NCBI RefSeq assembly: GCF_000503215.1
Contig: NZ_AYTD01000011.1
Location: forward strand, 1 to 64,000
Direction: 5' to 3'
Length of the DNA: 64,000 nt
Source of the DNA: Pseudomonas canadensis
Lineage (GTDB): Bacteria > Pseudomonadota > Gammaproteobacteria > Pseudomonadales > Pseudomonadaceae
Shown: positions 8,388-17,091 of the stretch, one piece after another
How positions within the stretch are numbered: position 1 is the stretch's first letter
Layout: the number at the start of each line of letters is the position of its first letter
Translations under genes and position numbers: made by a program
Notes under the pieces: generated by a model
Told to the model about the DNA's origin: nothing
The model's input: only the letters and a program-made list of their open reading frames with translations
The model's database searches: none

Positions 8388-8417
8388 GAATGGGTGCTGC
8401 TACAGCAGCACCCATTC
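8388..8417. promoter_or_regulatory. Perfect 30-bp palindrome containing a candidate sigma-54 activator site
   Basis: Two 14-base arms (starting GAATGGGTGCTGCT) flank a 2-base centre. The core 8395-8410 is TGCTGCTACAGCAGCA, i.e. TGCTG-N6-CAGCA, the motif shared with the other sulfur promoters. Its centre is ~140 bases upstream of the -12 element at 8262, a usual enhancer distance. It also begins 11 bases after the stop of the TonB gene, so it could double as a transcription end signal, though no T-run follows. Confidence 0.6.
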
Positions 8418-8427
8418 AGCAATCCCC

Positions 8428-10893
8428 TCAGAAGTCGTAGCTCACACTGGTGTAGTAGAACGCGCCCTGGGCACCCTCCGGGCTGGTGATCGAGTACTTC
8501 GGCACGCCATACAGTTGCGCGCCATCGGCCTTGTCCGGGTGGGTGTCGAACAGGTTGATCGCGCCCACTGAGACCTTCACGCCTTTGTAGAAGGTGTACG
8601 ACACGTCCAGGTCGGTCACCCATTGCGGGCTGTAGGTCTGGTCCAGGTTGGGGTTGGTGGCGTTGAGGCTTTTCCATTCGCCATAGCGGCGCTGGGCCAC
8701 AGTGACGGCCCAGCTTTCATACAGCCAGTTGGCGCTCAGGGTCAGCTTGGAGTCCGGCGTACCGTCTTCAATCAGGCCCTGGGTATTGCGCCCGACGATC
8801 TGCGAGCCCTTGATGTTGCCCACATCGCGCAGGCCGGTGATGGTCGTATTGTTCTTGGCAAACCCGCTGCTTAGGTTCAAGCGGCCCCAGCGTTGCAAGT
8901 CCCATTGGTAGTTGCCGGTCAGCTCGATCCCATCGGTGCGGGTGTCGGCGACGTTGGTGTAGAACGCCGCGCTCTGGATATTGGCGTAGGGCGTGCCGGC
9001 GAAGATCGGCGTGACCACGCTCGCGGGCAACTGGTCAGAGAGGGTGATGCGGTTGTCGATGTTGATGCGATAGGCGTCCACCGTCACCGAGGCGTGTTCC
9101 AGGGGGCGCCAGACCAGGCCGAGGGAGTAGTTGGTCGACTCTTCCGGCTTGAGCGCCTTGCCGCCGAGTGCCTGGGCTTCCGGGCTGTTGGCGCGCAACG
9201 TGCGCTGTTGCACTTCGACGTAATTGCCACTGCCCGGCGGCTGTTCCACCACCTGCACACTGAACGACGACATGCCGCTCTGCACCAGTGACGGCGCGCG
9301 ATAGCCCGTGCTGGCGGTGGCCCGCGCGGCGATCTGCGGGGTGAAGTCATAGCGCAGCGAGAGCTTGCCGTTGGTGGTGTCGCCAAAGTCCGAGTAATGC
9401 TCAGTGCGCACCGCCACCCCGGCCTGGAACTTCTCGGTGATCTGGCCTTCGACGTCGATATACGCACCCAGCACTTTGCGGTCCAAGGACGCCGCATCCA
9501 CTTGGGTGATGCCCGAGTAATAACCGGGAACGCGTCGCCCGGTGATCGGGTCGACCGTGTTGAACAGCGGTCCGTTCTGCCAGCCGGCAGCTTCACCCGC
9601 GCTCAACTGATAGTTCTCCTTGCGCCAAGCCAGGCCGGCCGACACGGTCAGCGGCTTGAACAACAGGTCGGTGGGGAAGTCGCGCAGCCAGTCCAGGGTC
9701 AGGCTGGTCTGGTCGTTTTCGCGCTTGCCGGTGTAGATACTCGACGGGCTGCTGGCGCCGTAGCTGGGGTTGATCGCGTTGCTGTCGTTGGACTTGAGGG
9801 TGTTGTTGCCATGGTTCAACGCCAGGTCGAATTTGCCCAGTTGATCATTCTCGAAGCGCAAACCGCCGGTAACGGCGTAGTCCTCGAGCCCGTAGCGGGT
9901 GATCGGCAAGCGTCCGTTCGGATAACGTGCCAATGCATTGCTGCCGTAGTTGTTGCGCAGGGTCGTGGGCGGGTCGAAGAAGCCTTCGGCGTCGGTATTC
10001 TTGTGGGCGTAGGTGGCAAACCCGTAGGCCGTCAGCCCCTCGCCAATGCCGATTTCGCTGTTGGCCACGACGTTGTATTGGTCCGAGACATTGCCCGAGC
10101 CCCAGCGCCAGGTGCGGTAGCGGTTGTTCTGCTCGCGCGGCGTGTTCACGCTGGTGTCGCCGGGGTAAAAGATCCGGTTGTCAGGGTTGGTGTCGCTGGC
10201 CGGGTCCTGGCTGCCGGCATCGAAACTGAGGGTGAGGAAACCGTCGTTGGGCAGGGCGAAACCTTTCCAGCCGCTGAGTTTGCGCTGGATGCCATCGCCT
10301 TTGTCATAGCCGCCGAAGCGGTAGCCGAGGTTACCGCCGTCGTCGTTTTCCTTGAGCACAATGTTGATCACCCCGGCGATGGCGTCGGAGCCGTATTGCG
10401 CGGCAGCGCCGTCACGCAGGATCTCCACGCGCTGGATCGCACTGAGTGGGATCAGGCTCAAATCCACTGCCGCCGCGCCACGGCCATTTACCAGGCTCTG
10501 GCGGGTGATGTTGGCGCTGCTGTGCCGACGTTTGCCGTTGACCAGCACCAGCACCTGGTCCGAGGCCAGCCCGCGCAATGAGGCGCCCTGGGCGATGGAT
10601 CCGGAGAATGCCCCCTGAGGCGACTGCGGGAAATTGAACGAAGGCGACAGGGCGGTGAGGGCGCCGGACAGGTCGGTGGCCCCGGTCTGTTGCAATTGCT
10701 CGCCAGACAGCACATCTACCGGCGCCGCGCTTTGCAGGGCGGTCAAGTCGCTGCGGCGGGTGCCGAGTACCACCACGGTGTCCAGGTGATCTTTTTTTGC
10801 AGTGGGCTGGCTGTCGTCTGCCGCAAAGACAGGCACGGCAAGGCTGCCCATGACCAGCGCAATGGCGCCGGCCAACGGAGTGCGTTGGAACAT
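8428..10893 (-). CDS. TonB-dependent outer-membrane receptor
   Basis: 821 residues with a cleavable signal peptide (about residues 1-24, ending VFAADD), a plug domain (residues ~40-190, with VEILRDGAAAQYGSDAIAGVINI) and a 22-strand barrel ending in YTSVSYDF with a terminal Phe. There is no N-terminal signalling extension, so no role in FecIR-type surface signalling. It follows the other TonB receptor gene by ~120 bases and probably belongs to the same sigma-54 transcript. In this setting it most likely imports an organosulfur compound; the ligand cannot be read from sequence. Confidence 0.92.
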   Translation of the reverse strand: MFQRTPLAGAIALVMGSLAVPVFAADDSQPTAKKDHLDTVVVLGTRRSDLTALQSAAPVDVLSGEQLQQTGATDLSGALTALSPSFNFPQSPQGAFSGSIAQGASLRGLASDQVLVLVNGKRRHSSANITRQSLVNGRGAAAVDLSLIPLSAIQRVEILRDGAAAQYGSDAIAGVINIVLKENDDGGNLGYRFGGYDKGDGIQRKLSGWKGFALPNDGFLTLSFDAGSQDPASDTNPDNRIFYPGDTSVNTPREQNNRYRTWRWGSGNVSDQYNVVANSEIGIGEGLTAYGFATYAHKNTDAEGFFDPPTTLRNNYGSNALARYPNGRLPITRYGLEDYAVTGGLRFENDQLGKFDLALNHGNNTLKSNDSNAINPSYGASSPSSIYTGKRENDQTSLTLDWLRDFPTDLLFKPLTVSAGLAWRKENYQLSAGEAAGWQNGPLFNTVDPITGRRVPGYYSGITQVDAASLDRKVLGAYIDVEGQITEKFQAGVAVRTEHYSDFGDTTNGKLSLRYDFTPQIAARATASTGYRAPSLVQSGMSSFSVQVVEQPPGSGNYVEVQQRTLRANSPEAQALGGKALKPEESTNYSLGLVWRPLEHASVTVDAYRINIDNRITLSDQLPASVVTPIFAGTPYANIQSAAFYTNVADTRTDGIELTGNYQWDLQRWGRLNLSSGFAKNNTTITGLRDVGNIKGSQIVGRNTQGLIEDGTPDSKLTLSANWLYESWAVTVAQRRYGEWKSLNATNPNLDQTYSPQWVTDLDVSYTFYKGVKVSVGAINLFDTHPDKADGAQLYGVPKYSITSPEGAQGAFYYTSVSYDF

Positions 10894-10970
10894 AACTAGG
10901 TCCTTTCAGAAAACCACCAAGCGAGTTGGCGTCCGGATGGGCGATGTATGGCTACAGTGCCTCATCGCCG

Positions 10971-10989
10971 GCAAGCCGGACGCCTACAG
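10971..10989. repeat. Single degenerate REP element
   Basis: CATCGCCGGCAAGCCGGACG followed by CCTACAG is one half of the local REP family, lying between the two TonB receptor genes. No inverted partner was seen. Confidence 0.7.
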
Positions 10990-11012
10990 TGGGTGGTGGT
11001 GGGAATTGGAGG

Positions 11013-13253
11013 TTAGAAGCGGCTGGTCACGCTCAGGCCCACGGTGCGCGGGTCGCCATAGGTGATCACGTATTGGCCCAGGCCACCGTTCGGCCGGCCA
11101 TGGACTTGGTAGCGGCGGTCGGTGAGGTTATTGACGAAACCGGTAACGCTGAGTTTTTCGTCCGGGCTGTACCAGGTCAGGCGACTGTTGGCCAAGGTGT
11201 AGTGCGGCTGGCTGAGGTCTTTGTCGGCGCTGCTCTGGCGGTCGGCAAGGAAGTATTCCTTATCGCGAAAGCTAACGTCCGCACCGGCCACCAGCTTGCC
11301 GCCGATTTCCAACGGGATGGTGTAGTCGCCACCCAGGGACACCACGTTGCGCGGCGAACGCACGAAGCTGTTGCCGCTGTAGTCACCGGTAACTGCACCG
11401 GTGTTGGGGTTGGTGTTCTTGAAGTCGGTGTATTCGGTGTCGAGGAATGAGATGGCCGCGCGCAGGTGCAGGTAGTCGGTGGGTTGACCCTCCAGCTCCA
11501 GCTCAGCACCTTTGACCTTGCCCTTGGCGCCGTTGGTCAACGCCGTGGTCAGCACGCCGTTGTTGACCGTGAGCAGGTTCACTTGAATGTCCGAGTAGTC
11601 GTAATAGAAGATGTTCGCGTTAGCCGTCAGGCGGTGGTTGAACCACTCCGACTTGACGCCGAACTCATAGGCATCGAGTTGTTCCGGGTCCACCGTGGTC
11701 AGTTGCGAGAGGCTAGTGGACAAGCCGGTGTTGAACCCGCCGGACCGGAAGCCGTGGGCGTAGCGGAAGAACACACGCACGTTGTCGTTGATGCGGTATT
11801 CCGGCGTCAGGTCGTAGGTCCAGGCTTCCCAGGTCTTGTTTTCCTGGCGATTGCCGTTGCTGCCGGCGGCGGCCAGCGGAATCAGCGGGCCGTTGGCGGT
11901 GGCGCGGGTGAGCTGGGTGAGGCTGAGGTCGATGTCTTTCTTTTCCTGGGTCCAGCGCAGGCCACCGGTGACGCTGAAATTGTCGGTGAAGTCGTAGGTC
12001 AGGTTGCCAAACAGCGCGTAACTGTCGGTCTTGTGGTCGTAGCTCAGGTCTCGCAAATCCGTGGCGCCGTTGATCTGGTTCGAACCGGTGCCGTTCGGTG
12101 TCGGGCCTGGCTGGATGAAGCGCCCGGCCGTGCTGTCCAGGTCCTCATGGAAATAGTGCGCACCCGCCAGCCAACGCAGGGTTTCCTGTTGGGGCGAGGC
12201 CAGGCGGATTTCCTGGGAGTACTGGGTGTATTTGTTGTCGGCGGTGGAGGTGCCGTTGACTTCATAGGGCGTGTAGTCGCCATCGCTGCTGGACTGGCCG
12301 CGAATGTAGTCATAGGCGCTGATCGACGTCAGCGTGTAATCGCCCAGGTGCCAATTGAGCGTCAGCGACGTGCCGTCGTGGTCCAGCTTGGAATCGTCCT
12401 TCACGTTGAGCGCGATATTGCGCCCCAGCGGGCGTTGATAGCCCACGTTGTAATAACGCCCCAGGGTCAACGCACCGTTGGCACCGTCGCCTTTGAATTC
12501 GCGGCTGTGGATCTTCCACAGCGCATCCAGGTCGTCGTTGAGCTGGGCGAAGAATTGCAGGCGCACGGCCTTTTTGTTGACGTCGCCGTAGGTGTGATCG
12601 TCCACCAGGTTCTTCTGGAATCCGTCGCGCTCTTCGGAGTACAGCGAGATCCGCGCGGCGAGTTTTTCATCGACCAGCGCACCGCCCAACGCGCCGCTGA
12701 GGATGCGTTCGTTCTTGCTGCCAAAGCCGATCGTGCCGAAACCGTCGGTGTCGAAGGTCGGCTTCTTGGAAATGATATTCACCGCGCCGGCCGTGGTGTT
12801 CTTGCCATACAGCGTGCCCTGCGGCCCGCGCAGGATTTCTATACGCTCCAGGTCCCACAGCGGACTGCCGCCGGCAATCGGCGCGTTCAGGTACACATCA
12901 TCGGCGTAGATGCCCACCGGGTACACGGTGGCCGCCCCGGTATCGCCGGTGCCCAGGCCACGGATGTACCAGCGCGGGCGGCCGTCACCGTCCGGGTTTT
13001 TGGCCGACGCGTTGGGAATGAAGGTGGTGATGTCGCCCATGTTGCGTACGCCGTCGGCGACGATGTTGGTGCCCTGGACCGCCGACACCGCCACCGGAAC
13101 CTCTTGCAGGGTTTGCTCGCGGTGTTGTGCGGTGACGGTGACGGTCTTGAGTGATGGCTCGGTTGTGCTGGTGTCGTCTTCGGCGGCATGGGCGCCACCG
13201 GCAACCAGCAAAGCGAGCCACAGGCCCTTGGTGATTGGATTGATTTTATGCAT
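11013..13253 (-). CDS. TonB-dependent outer-membrane receptor
   Basis: 746 residues: signal peptide (ending GGAHAAED, about residue 24), TonB-box-like stretch near KTVTVTAQ, plug domain (RIEILRGPQGTLYGKNTTAGAVNI) and a barrel ending VTSRF with terminal Phe. The plug resembles the FyuA/Fiu-like and 'uncharacterised organic substrate' receptors rather than siderophore receptors with signalling domains. The start at 13253 has GGGAG upstream. A sigma-54 promoter with a perfect TGGCACG block lies 40 bases upstream (13293-13308), which places it in the sulfur regulon rather than under Fur. Confidence 0.92.
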   Translation of the reverse strand: MHKINPITKGLWLALLVAGGAHAAEDDTSTTEPSLKTVTVTAQHREQTLQEVPVAVSAVQGTNIVADGVRNMGDITTFIPNASAKNPDGDGRPRWYIRGLGTGDTGAATVYPVGIYADDVYLNAPIAGGSPLWDLERIEILRGPQGTLYGKNTTAGAVNIISKKPTFDTDGFGTIGFGSKNERILSGALGGALVDEKLAARISLYSEERDGFQKNLVDDHTYGDVNKKAVRLQFFAQLNDDLDALWKIHSREFKGDGANGALTLGRYYNVGYQRPLGRNIALNVKDDSKLDHDGTSLTLNWHLGDYTLTSISAYDYIRGQSSSDGDYTPYEVNGTSTADNKYTQYSQEIRLASPQQETLRWLAGAHYFHEDLDSTAGRFIQPGPTPNGTGSNQINGATDLRDLSYDHKTDSYALFGNLTYDFTDNFSVTGGLRWTQEKKDIDLSLTQLTRATANGPLIPLAAAGSNGNRQENKTWEAWTYDLTPEYRINDNVRVFFRYAHGFRSGGFNTGLSTSLSQLTTVDPEQLDAYEFGVKSEWFNHRLTANANIFYYDYSDIQVNLLTVNNGVLTTALTNGAKGKVKGAELELEGQPTDYLHLRAAISFLDTEYTDFKNTNPNTGAVTGDYSGNSFVRSPRNVVSLGGDYTIPLEIGGKLVAGADVSFRDKEYFLADRQSSADKDLSQPHYTLANSRLTWYSPDEKLSVTGFVNNLTDRRYQVHGRPNGGLGQYVITYGDPRTVGLSVTSRF

Positions 13254-13292
13254 GGCAGTCTCCCCCGGAAAATGTGTCATTGAAGGGGGTAG

Positions 13293-13308
13293 AGCAGAGA
13301 TCGTGCCA
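13293..13308 (-). promoter_or_regulatory. Sigma-54 promoter of the TonB receptor operon
   Basis: Minus-strand TGGCACGATCTCTGCT has a perfect -24 block and correct spacing. An AT-rich stretch (13327-13375), suitable for IHF-type bending, separates it from the palindrome at 13446. Confidence 0.82.
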
Positions 13309-13445
13309 ATAGGATTTCAGGGTGGATGCATGTATGTAACTTATTGAATATAAACGCTTAAAAATTATTTGAAGGTGAAGTTTTGCAGGCAGATGAGAGC
13401 CTTGGAAAAGGCCTGTGGAACAATCAGCAGAAAGTGCTTGGAGGG

Positions 13446-13461
13446 TGCTGCTGGAGCAGCA
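13446..13461. promoter_or_regulatory. Candidate sigma-54 activator site
   Basis: TGCTGCTGGAGCAGCA is a perfect 7-base inverted repeat with a 2-base centre (TGCTG-N6-CAGCA). Its centre is ~160 bases upstream of the -12 of the receptor promoter. Confidence 0.6.
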
Positions 13462-13485
13462 ATGGAGGTGTTGCCTAGCCAACAT

Positions 13486-13554
13486 TGTAGGCGCCCGGCT
13501 TGCGGGCGATGGCGTCGTGGAGATCGCCATCGCCGGCAAGCCGGGCTCCTACAA
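13486..13554. repeat. REP doublet (inverted pair)
   Basis: TGTAGGCGCCCGGCTTGCG and the inverted copy ending GGGCTCCTACA lie at the 3' side of the DszB-like gene ending at 13576. Confidence 0.88.
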
Positions 13555-13575
13555 GGGTGATGTGTGATGCCAGGA

Positions 13576-14634
13576 TTAGACGGCGACGCGGGAGGTGGAA
13601 CCGATGACTTTTTCCAACACGCTGAAGTCGATCCAGTCGCGCACATCAAAGCGCTTTGGAATGAAGTTCCAGCGAAACAGGAAATCGGTGAAATCCTGCA
13701 GCGCCTCGATCGAGCGCGAGTCGAGCGTCGTGCGCAAGCGCCGGTGGGCATCCTCGCCATACGCCGCCGTGACCCAGTACTCACTGGTATTGAGTTCCTT
13801 GGCGAGAAAGCGCCGGGTTTCCTCCGGGTTGGCCCAGGCCCATTGCTCAGTGCGCAGCACCGTGTCGACGATCTTCACACTGGCGTCGAAATGCTCCGTC
13901 AGCAGGTGCGTATCCACCGTGAGCGTACGTGGCGTGCCGTTGTTGGAGCGGATCAGCGGGTCCGGATGGGAACCCGTGTCGACCACTACATGCAGCCCGA
14001 ACTCATTGGCCAGGTGCACGGCGTGGGCGCCCTTGAGGAAGATCGCGTCGATATCGCCGCGCAGCAGGCCGATCAGTTCGTTGTTGCGGCGGCTGAAGCG
14101 GCTGACGCCCAGGCTGACTTCCGGGCCGTAGACATACGAGGTCTGGTTATCGCTGTAGGTGCCGCCGTAAGGGTAGTCCACCAATTCCACGTCCGACACG
14201 TTCAGGCCTTCGAGCTTGAGCGCGTTTTCCAGGCCGCGCAGGGCCTGGGCGCGGGTGAAATCGATCTGCACGTTGGCCCATTTTGGCAGGCCGAAGCGCC
14301 GGTTTTTCAGGTCGCGAACGCTCTTCACACCGCTCTCGGCGGTGGTCAGGATTAATTGCACTTCATCACTCCACGACAAGCCCAGCACACGGGTTTGCAC
14401 GCCGCTGGCGTAGGCCCAGATCGCCGGGATGTTACCGCCGTGGCGTACCGAGTTCTGCAGGTGATGGTCATAGTGGGCTTCGCGTACTTCGCGCTCGGTG
14501 GATTCGCGCAGCGATTGGATGTTGGTGCCATAGGGCAGGAAGGCTTCGGCCAGTCGCCCGGACTGCACCGCAATGCCCAGCCCGGTGGGGACGGGGCTGT
14601 GGGTGTACCAGAGAGTATCGAGTGGTTTGCTCAT
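13576..14634 (-). CDS. DszB-like (sulfinate desulfinase family) protein with Ser in place of the nucleophilic Cys
   Basis: 352 residues, no signal peptide, periplasmic-binding-protein-like fold. It aligns with the 2'-hydroxybiphenyl-2-sulfinate desulfinase DszB: LWYTHSPVP corresponds to the DszB Cys27 loop, His54 and Arg64 (HYDHHLQNSVRHGG) correspond to DszB His60 and Arg70 with identical spacing. The Cys27 position is Ser13 here, whereas the adjacent paralogue keeps Cys. It is the last gene of an operon with that paralogue and an SsuD-like monooxygenase. It could be a non-catalytic or altered-activity partner. Such proteins are often annotated as ABC substrate-binding proteins; the lack of a signal peptide argues against that. 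Confidence 0.8.
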   Translation of the reverse strand: MSKPLDTLWYTHSPVPTGLGIAVQSGRLAEAFLPYGTNIQSLRESTEREVREAHYDHHLQNSVRHGGNIPAIWAYASGVQTRVLGLSWSDEVQLILTTAESGVKSVRDLKNRRFGLPKWANVQIDFTRAQALRGLENALKLEGLNVSDVELVDYPYGGTYSDNQTSYVYGPEVSLGVSRFSRRNNELIGLLRGDIDAIFLKGAHAVHLANEFGLHVVVDTGSHPDPLIRSNNGTPRTLTVDTHLLTEHFDASVKIVDTVLRTEQWAWANPEETRRFLAKELNTSEYWVTAAYGEDAHRRLRTTLDSRSIEALQDFTDFLFRWNFIPKRFDVRDWIDFSVLEKVIGSTSRVAV

Positions 14635-14669
14635 AAAATTCTTCGTTCAAATCCATGAAGCCTGGCGGC

Positions 14670-15719
14670 TCAGCCTGCCAGCGCGGTGTTGCCATTGAGC
14701 AACGCATTCAACGGCCGTGCATCGATCCATTCACGCACATCAAAGCTTTGCGCAATAAAGCGCCAGCGGTGCAGGAAGCGGGTGAAGTCCTGTAGGGCGG
14801 CGATGGCTTGCTCATCCAGTTCAGTACGCAGGCGCAGGTGCGCGTCGTCGCCGTAGGCGGCCGTGACCCAGTACTCGCTGCTGTTGGTTTCACGGGCCAG
14901 GTAACGGCGGGTGTCTTCTGGATGAGTGTGAGCCCATTGTTCGGCACGCAGCACCGAGTCGAGAATGCCGGTGGCCACGTCGAAATGCTGGTCGAGCAGG
15001 TTCAGGTCCACCGCCAGGGTGCGCGGCGTGCCGTTGTTGCTACGGATCAGTGGGTCGGGATGGGAACCGGTGTCGATCACCGTGTGCAGACCGAAATCAT
15101 GGGCGTGCTGTGCGGCGCTGGCGCCCTTGAGGAAGATCGCATCGACTTCGCCTCGCAGCAGTCCGATCAGCTCCAGGTTGCGCTGGCTGGCCCGAGTCGT
15201 CACGGGCGTGCCTGCCACATTCTGCACGGCACTGTCGCTGAAGGTACCGCCATAGCTGAAGTTGACGAGCTTCACATCGCCGACCTTGAGGCCTTCCAGC
15301 GACAACGCGTTTTCCAGCCCGCGCAGGGCTTGGGCACGGGTGAAATCAATCTGCGCGCCGGCCCAGTCCGGCAGGCCAAAGGTGCGGCCCTTGAGGTCCT
15401 TGACGGTCTTGATGCCGCTGTCCGAGCGAGTCAGGATCAACTGCACTTCATCCGCCCAGGACAAACCGATCACGCGGGTTTCGCGGCCTTGGGCACGCGC
15501 CCAGATGGCCGGGATATTGCCGCCGTGGCGTACAGAGTTTTGCAGGGTGTGGTCGAAGTGCGACTCGCGCACTGCCTTGTCATTCGATTCGCGCAAGGAC
15601 TGCACCTCAGTGCCGAGGGCACCGACCGTGTCTTGCAGCCAGCCTTTTTGCACCGCAATGCCCAGGCCGGTGGGGACGGGGCAACGGGTGTACCAGAGGG
15701 TGTCGAGAGGTTGTGCCAT
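14670..15719 (-). CDS. DszB-like sulfinate desulfinase family protein
   Basis: 349 residues, no signal peptide. LWYTRCPVP carries Cys13, aligned with the DszB nucleophile Cys27; His54 and Arg64 (HFDHTLQNSVRHGG) align with DszB His60 and Arg70. All three catalytic positions are therefore present. It shares most of its length with the protein encoded just downstream, indicating tandem duplication. The ATG at 15719 is used; a TTG one codon earlier is less likely. It lies 19 bases after the monooxygenase gene, fitting a route in which an oxygenase makes a sulfinate and this protein releases sulfite. Confidence 0.82.
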   Translation of the reverse strand: MAQPLDTLWYTRCPVPTGLGIAVQKGWLQDTVGALGTEVQSLRESNDKAVRESHFDHTLQNSVRHGGNIPAIWARAQGRETRVIGLSWADEVQLILTRSDSGIKTVKDLKGRTFGLPDWAGAQIDFTRAQALRGLENALSLEGLKVGDVKLVNFSYGGTFSDSAVQNVAGTPVTTRASQRNLELIGLLRGEVDAIFLKGASAAQHAHDFGLHTVIDTGSHPDPLIRSNNGTPRTLAVDLNLLDQHFDVATGILDSVLRAEQWAHTHPEDTRRYLARETNSSEYWVTAAYGDDAHLRLRTELDEQAIAALQDFTRFLHRWRFIAQSFDVREWIDARPLNALLNGNTALAG

Positions 15720-15738
15720 CAAGGAGTCTCCCCAGCAG

Positions 15739-16890
15739 TCAGGCGCTGGCTTTCAAGGGTTGGATTGCCGGGCGTTGGTGCACCAAGGGCAAGACTTCCT
15801 GGCCGATGCGCAGGGCTTCTTCCAGGTGCGGGTTGCCGGCGAGGATAAAGGTCGAGAAGCCGGCGTCGCGGTATTCCACCAGGCGCTCGGCGATGTTTTC
15901 GTGGCTGCCCACCAGGCCAACGGTCGGCCCCGGCTTGGCCTTGGCAAAACCGGCCCACAGGTTGGGGCCGATGATCAGGTCTTCAAAGCGATCGACGTTT
16001 TGGTGGTAGGCGGTTTGCCGCGCGGCGCCCACCGAATCCGAACCGCTGGTAAAACCCTTGGCGACCGCACTGGTCTTGCCTTCGAGCTTGTCGAACTGAC
16101 GGCGCAGGTCTTTCCAGGCCAGCTCTTCGGTCTCGCGGGCGAACAGGTCCACTCGCAAACCGAAACGCACGGTACGGCCCTGTTTGTCGGCCAACTCACG
16201 TACCCGGTCGATATGTGGCTTGAGCTTGTCGATCGGTTCGGCCCAGTTGAGGTACACGTCGGCATGCTTGGCGGCCACATCCAGTGCCGCGTCGGAGAAC
16301 CCGGAGAAATACACCCCAGGCTTGCGCTCGTTATGCAGGCCGGCCGGCAGGGCGCCGTTTTCCAGTTGGTAGATATCGCCGTCGTAGGAGAATTTTTCGT
16401 TTTCCCAGAGGCCCTGGATGATGTCGAGGAACTCGCCGGTGCGCTTGTAGCGCAGGTCGTGTTCGAGGAAGTCGCCGTTGGCGCGTTGGCTGGCGGGGTT
16501 GCCGCCGGTGATGATGTTCCATTCCAGGCGGCCGCGACTGAGGTTCTGCAGGATCGCGGCCTGCTGGGCGGCGTAGGCGGGCAGGGTCCAGGTGGCCTGG
16601 AAGGCGATCAGGAACTTGATGCGCCGGGTTTCACGGGCCAGTGCGGCGGCGGCGATCCAGGGCTCGGGGCCGGTGGGCAACAGGGCGCCTTCGAAGCCGG
16701 CGAGTTCGGCGGCCTTGGCGACTTGGGCGATGTAGTCGATGTAGGTGAAGTCGTCGGGTTCGCCGTTGGGCAGGCGGCCTGGGGCGATATGGCCGGGACG
16801 GTAATTGGGGTTGCCGCGGTTGTGCTTGTCGGTGGTGAGTTGCGGGCCGTCGGTGCCCAGTGGCAGACGCCAGAAAAATTCAGTGCTCAT
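15739..16890 (-). CDS. SsuD-like LLM-class flavin-dependent monooxygenase
   Basis: 383-residue (beta/alpha)8 FMNH2-dependent monooxygenase of the alkanesulfonate monooxygenase group. The motif FLIAFQ, the WNIITGGNPASQ loop and NLWAGFAKA with SGSDSVGAARQ follow SsuD, including the Arg equivalent to SsuD Arg297. The SsuD Arg226-x-His228 pair reads R-V-D (GLRVDLFARET), so His228 is Asp and the substrate probably is not a simple alkanesulfonate. The start at 16890 has AGGAG upstream. It heads an operon with two DszB-like genes behind a sigma-54 promoter at 16945-16960. Confidence 0.88.
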   Translation of the reverse strand: MSTEFFWRLPLGTDGPQLTTDKHNRGNPNYRPGHIAPGRLPNGEPDDFTYIDYIAQVAKAAELAGFEGALLPTGPEPWIAAAALARETRRIKFLIAFQATWTLPAYAAQQAAILQNLSRGRLEWNIITGGNPASQRANGDFLEHDLRYKRTGEFLDIIQGLWENEKFSYDGDIYQLENGALPAGLHNERKPGVYFSGFSDAALDVAAKHADVYLNWAEPIDKLKPHIDRVRELADKQGRTVRFGLRVDLFARETEELAWKDLRRQFDKLEGKTSAVAKGFTSGSDSVGAARQTAYHQNVDRFEDLIIGPNLWAGFAKAKPGPTVGLVGSHENIAERLVEYRDAGFSTFILAGNPHLEEALRIGQEVLPLVHQRPAIQPLKASA

Positions 16891-16944
16891 GGGTGCTCCT
16901 GATTTGAGTCGTGCGGGGTGCTTGGACCTGATGGTGGGGATGTG

Positions 16945-16960
16945 TGCAACGGGCATGCCA
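16945..16960 (-). promoter_or_regulatory. Sigma-54 promoter of the monooxygenase/DszB-like operon
   Basis: Minus-strand TGGCATGCCCGTTGCA matches the -24/-12 consensus with exact spacing, 55 bases before the start at 16890. Confidence 0.75.
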
Positions 16961-17013
16961 TGGGGGTTGGGGGTAATGGTTTCGGGGGGGCTGGGGTGTG
17001 TTTTTTTTGGGGG

Positions 17014-17029
17014 TGCTGCTGTGGCAGCA
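17014..17029. promoter_or_regulatory. Candidate sigma-54 activator site
   Basis: TGCTGCTGTGGCAGCA fits TGYTG-N6-CARCA. Its centre is ~75 bases upstream of the -12 at 16946. A half-like CTTGCAGCAG follows at 17032. Confidence 0.55.
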
Positions 17030-17048
17030 GTCTTGCAGCAGTGGGTGT

Positions 17049-17091
17049 TGGGGGGGCAGCAGGTGGGGGGTGGGGTGGGGTGGGGTTGGGG
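17049..17091 (+). other. G-rich tract with G-quadruplex potential
   Basis: The segment contains successive runs of four or more G separated by single T or short loops (GGGGTGGGGTGGGG and neighbours). It lies just upstream of the candidate activator site and next to the long repeat. The wider 16891-17091 interval is strongly G-rich on the plus strand and holds no gene. Confidence 0.6.

Noticed and set aside
8225..8677. N-terminal extension of the permease gene ending at 7472
   Set aside because: The extended frame runs through a REP doublet and the preceding gene's end; similarity to permeases begins only at 8224, next to the sigma-54 promoter.
11466..13154. A ~560-codon plus-strand frame opposite the TonB receptor gene
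   Set aside because: Shadow of the receptor gene, no domain or ribosome site.
13576..15719. Annotating the DszB-like proteins as ABC substrate-binding proteins
   Set aside because: They have the binding-protein fold but no signal peptide, and Cys/His/Arg of DszB are conserved in two of three; a soluble cytoplasmic role fits better, though ligand binding alone is not excluded.
15262..16902. A ~545-codon plus-strand frame opposite the DszB-like and monooxygenase genes
   Set aside because: Spans two real antisense genes and their boundary; no recognisable family.
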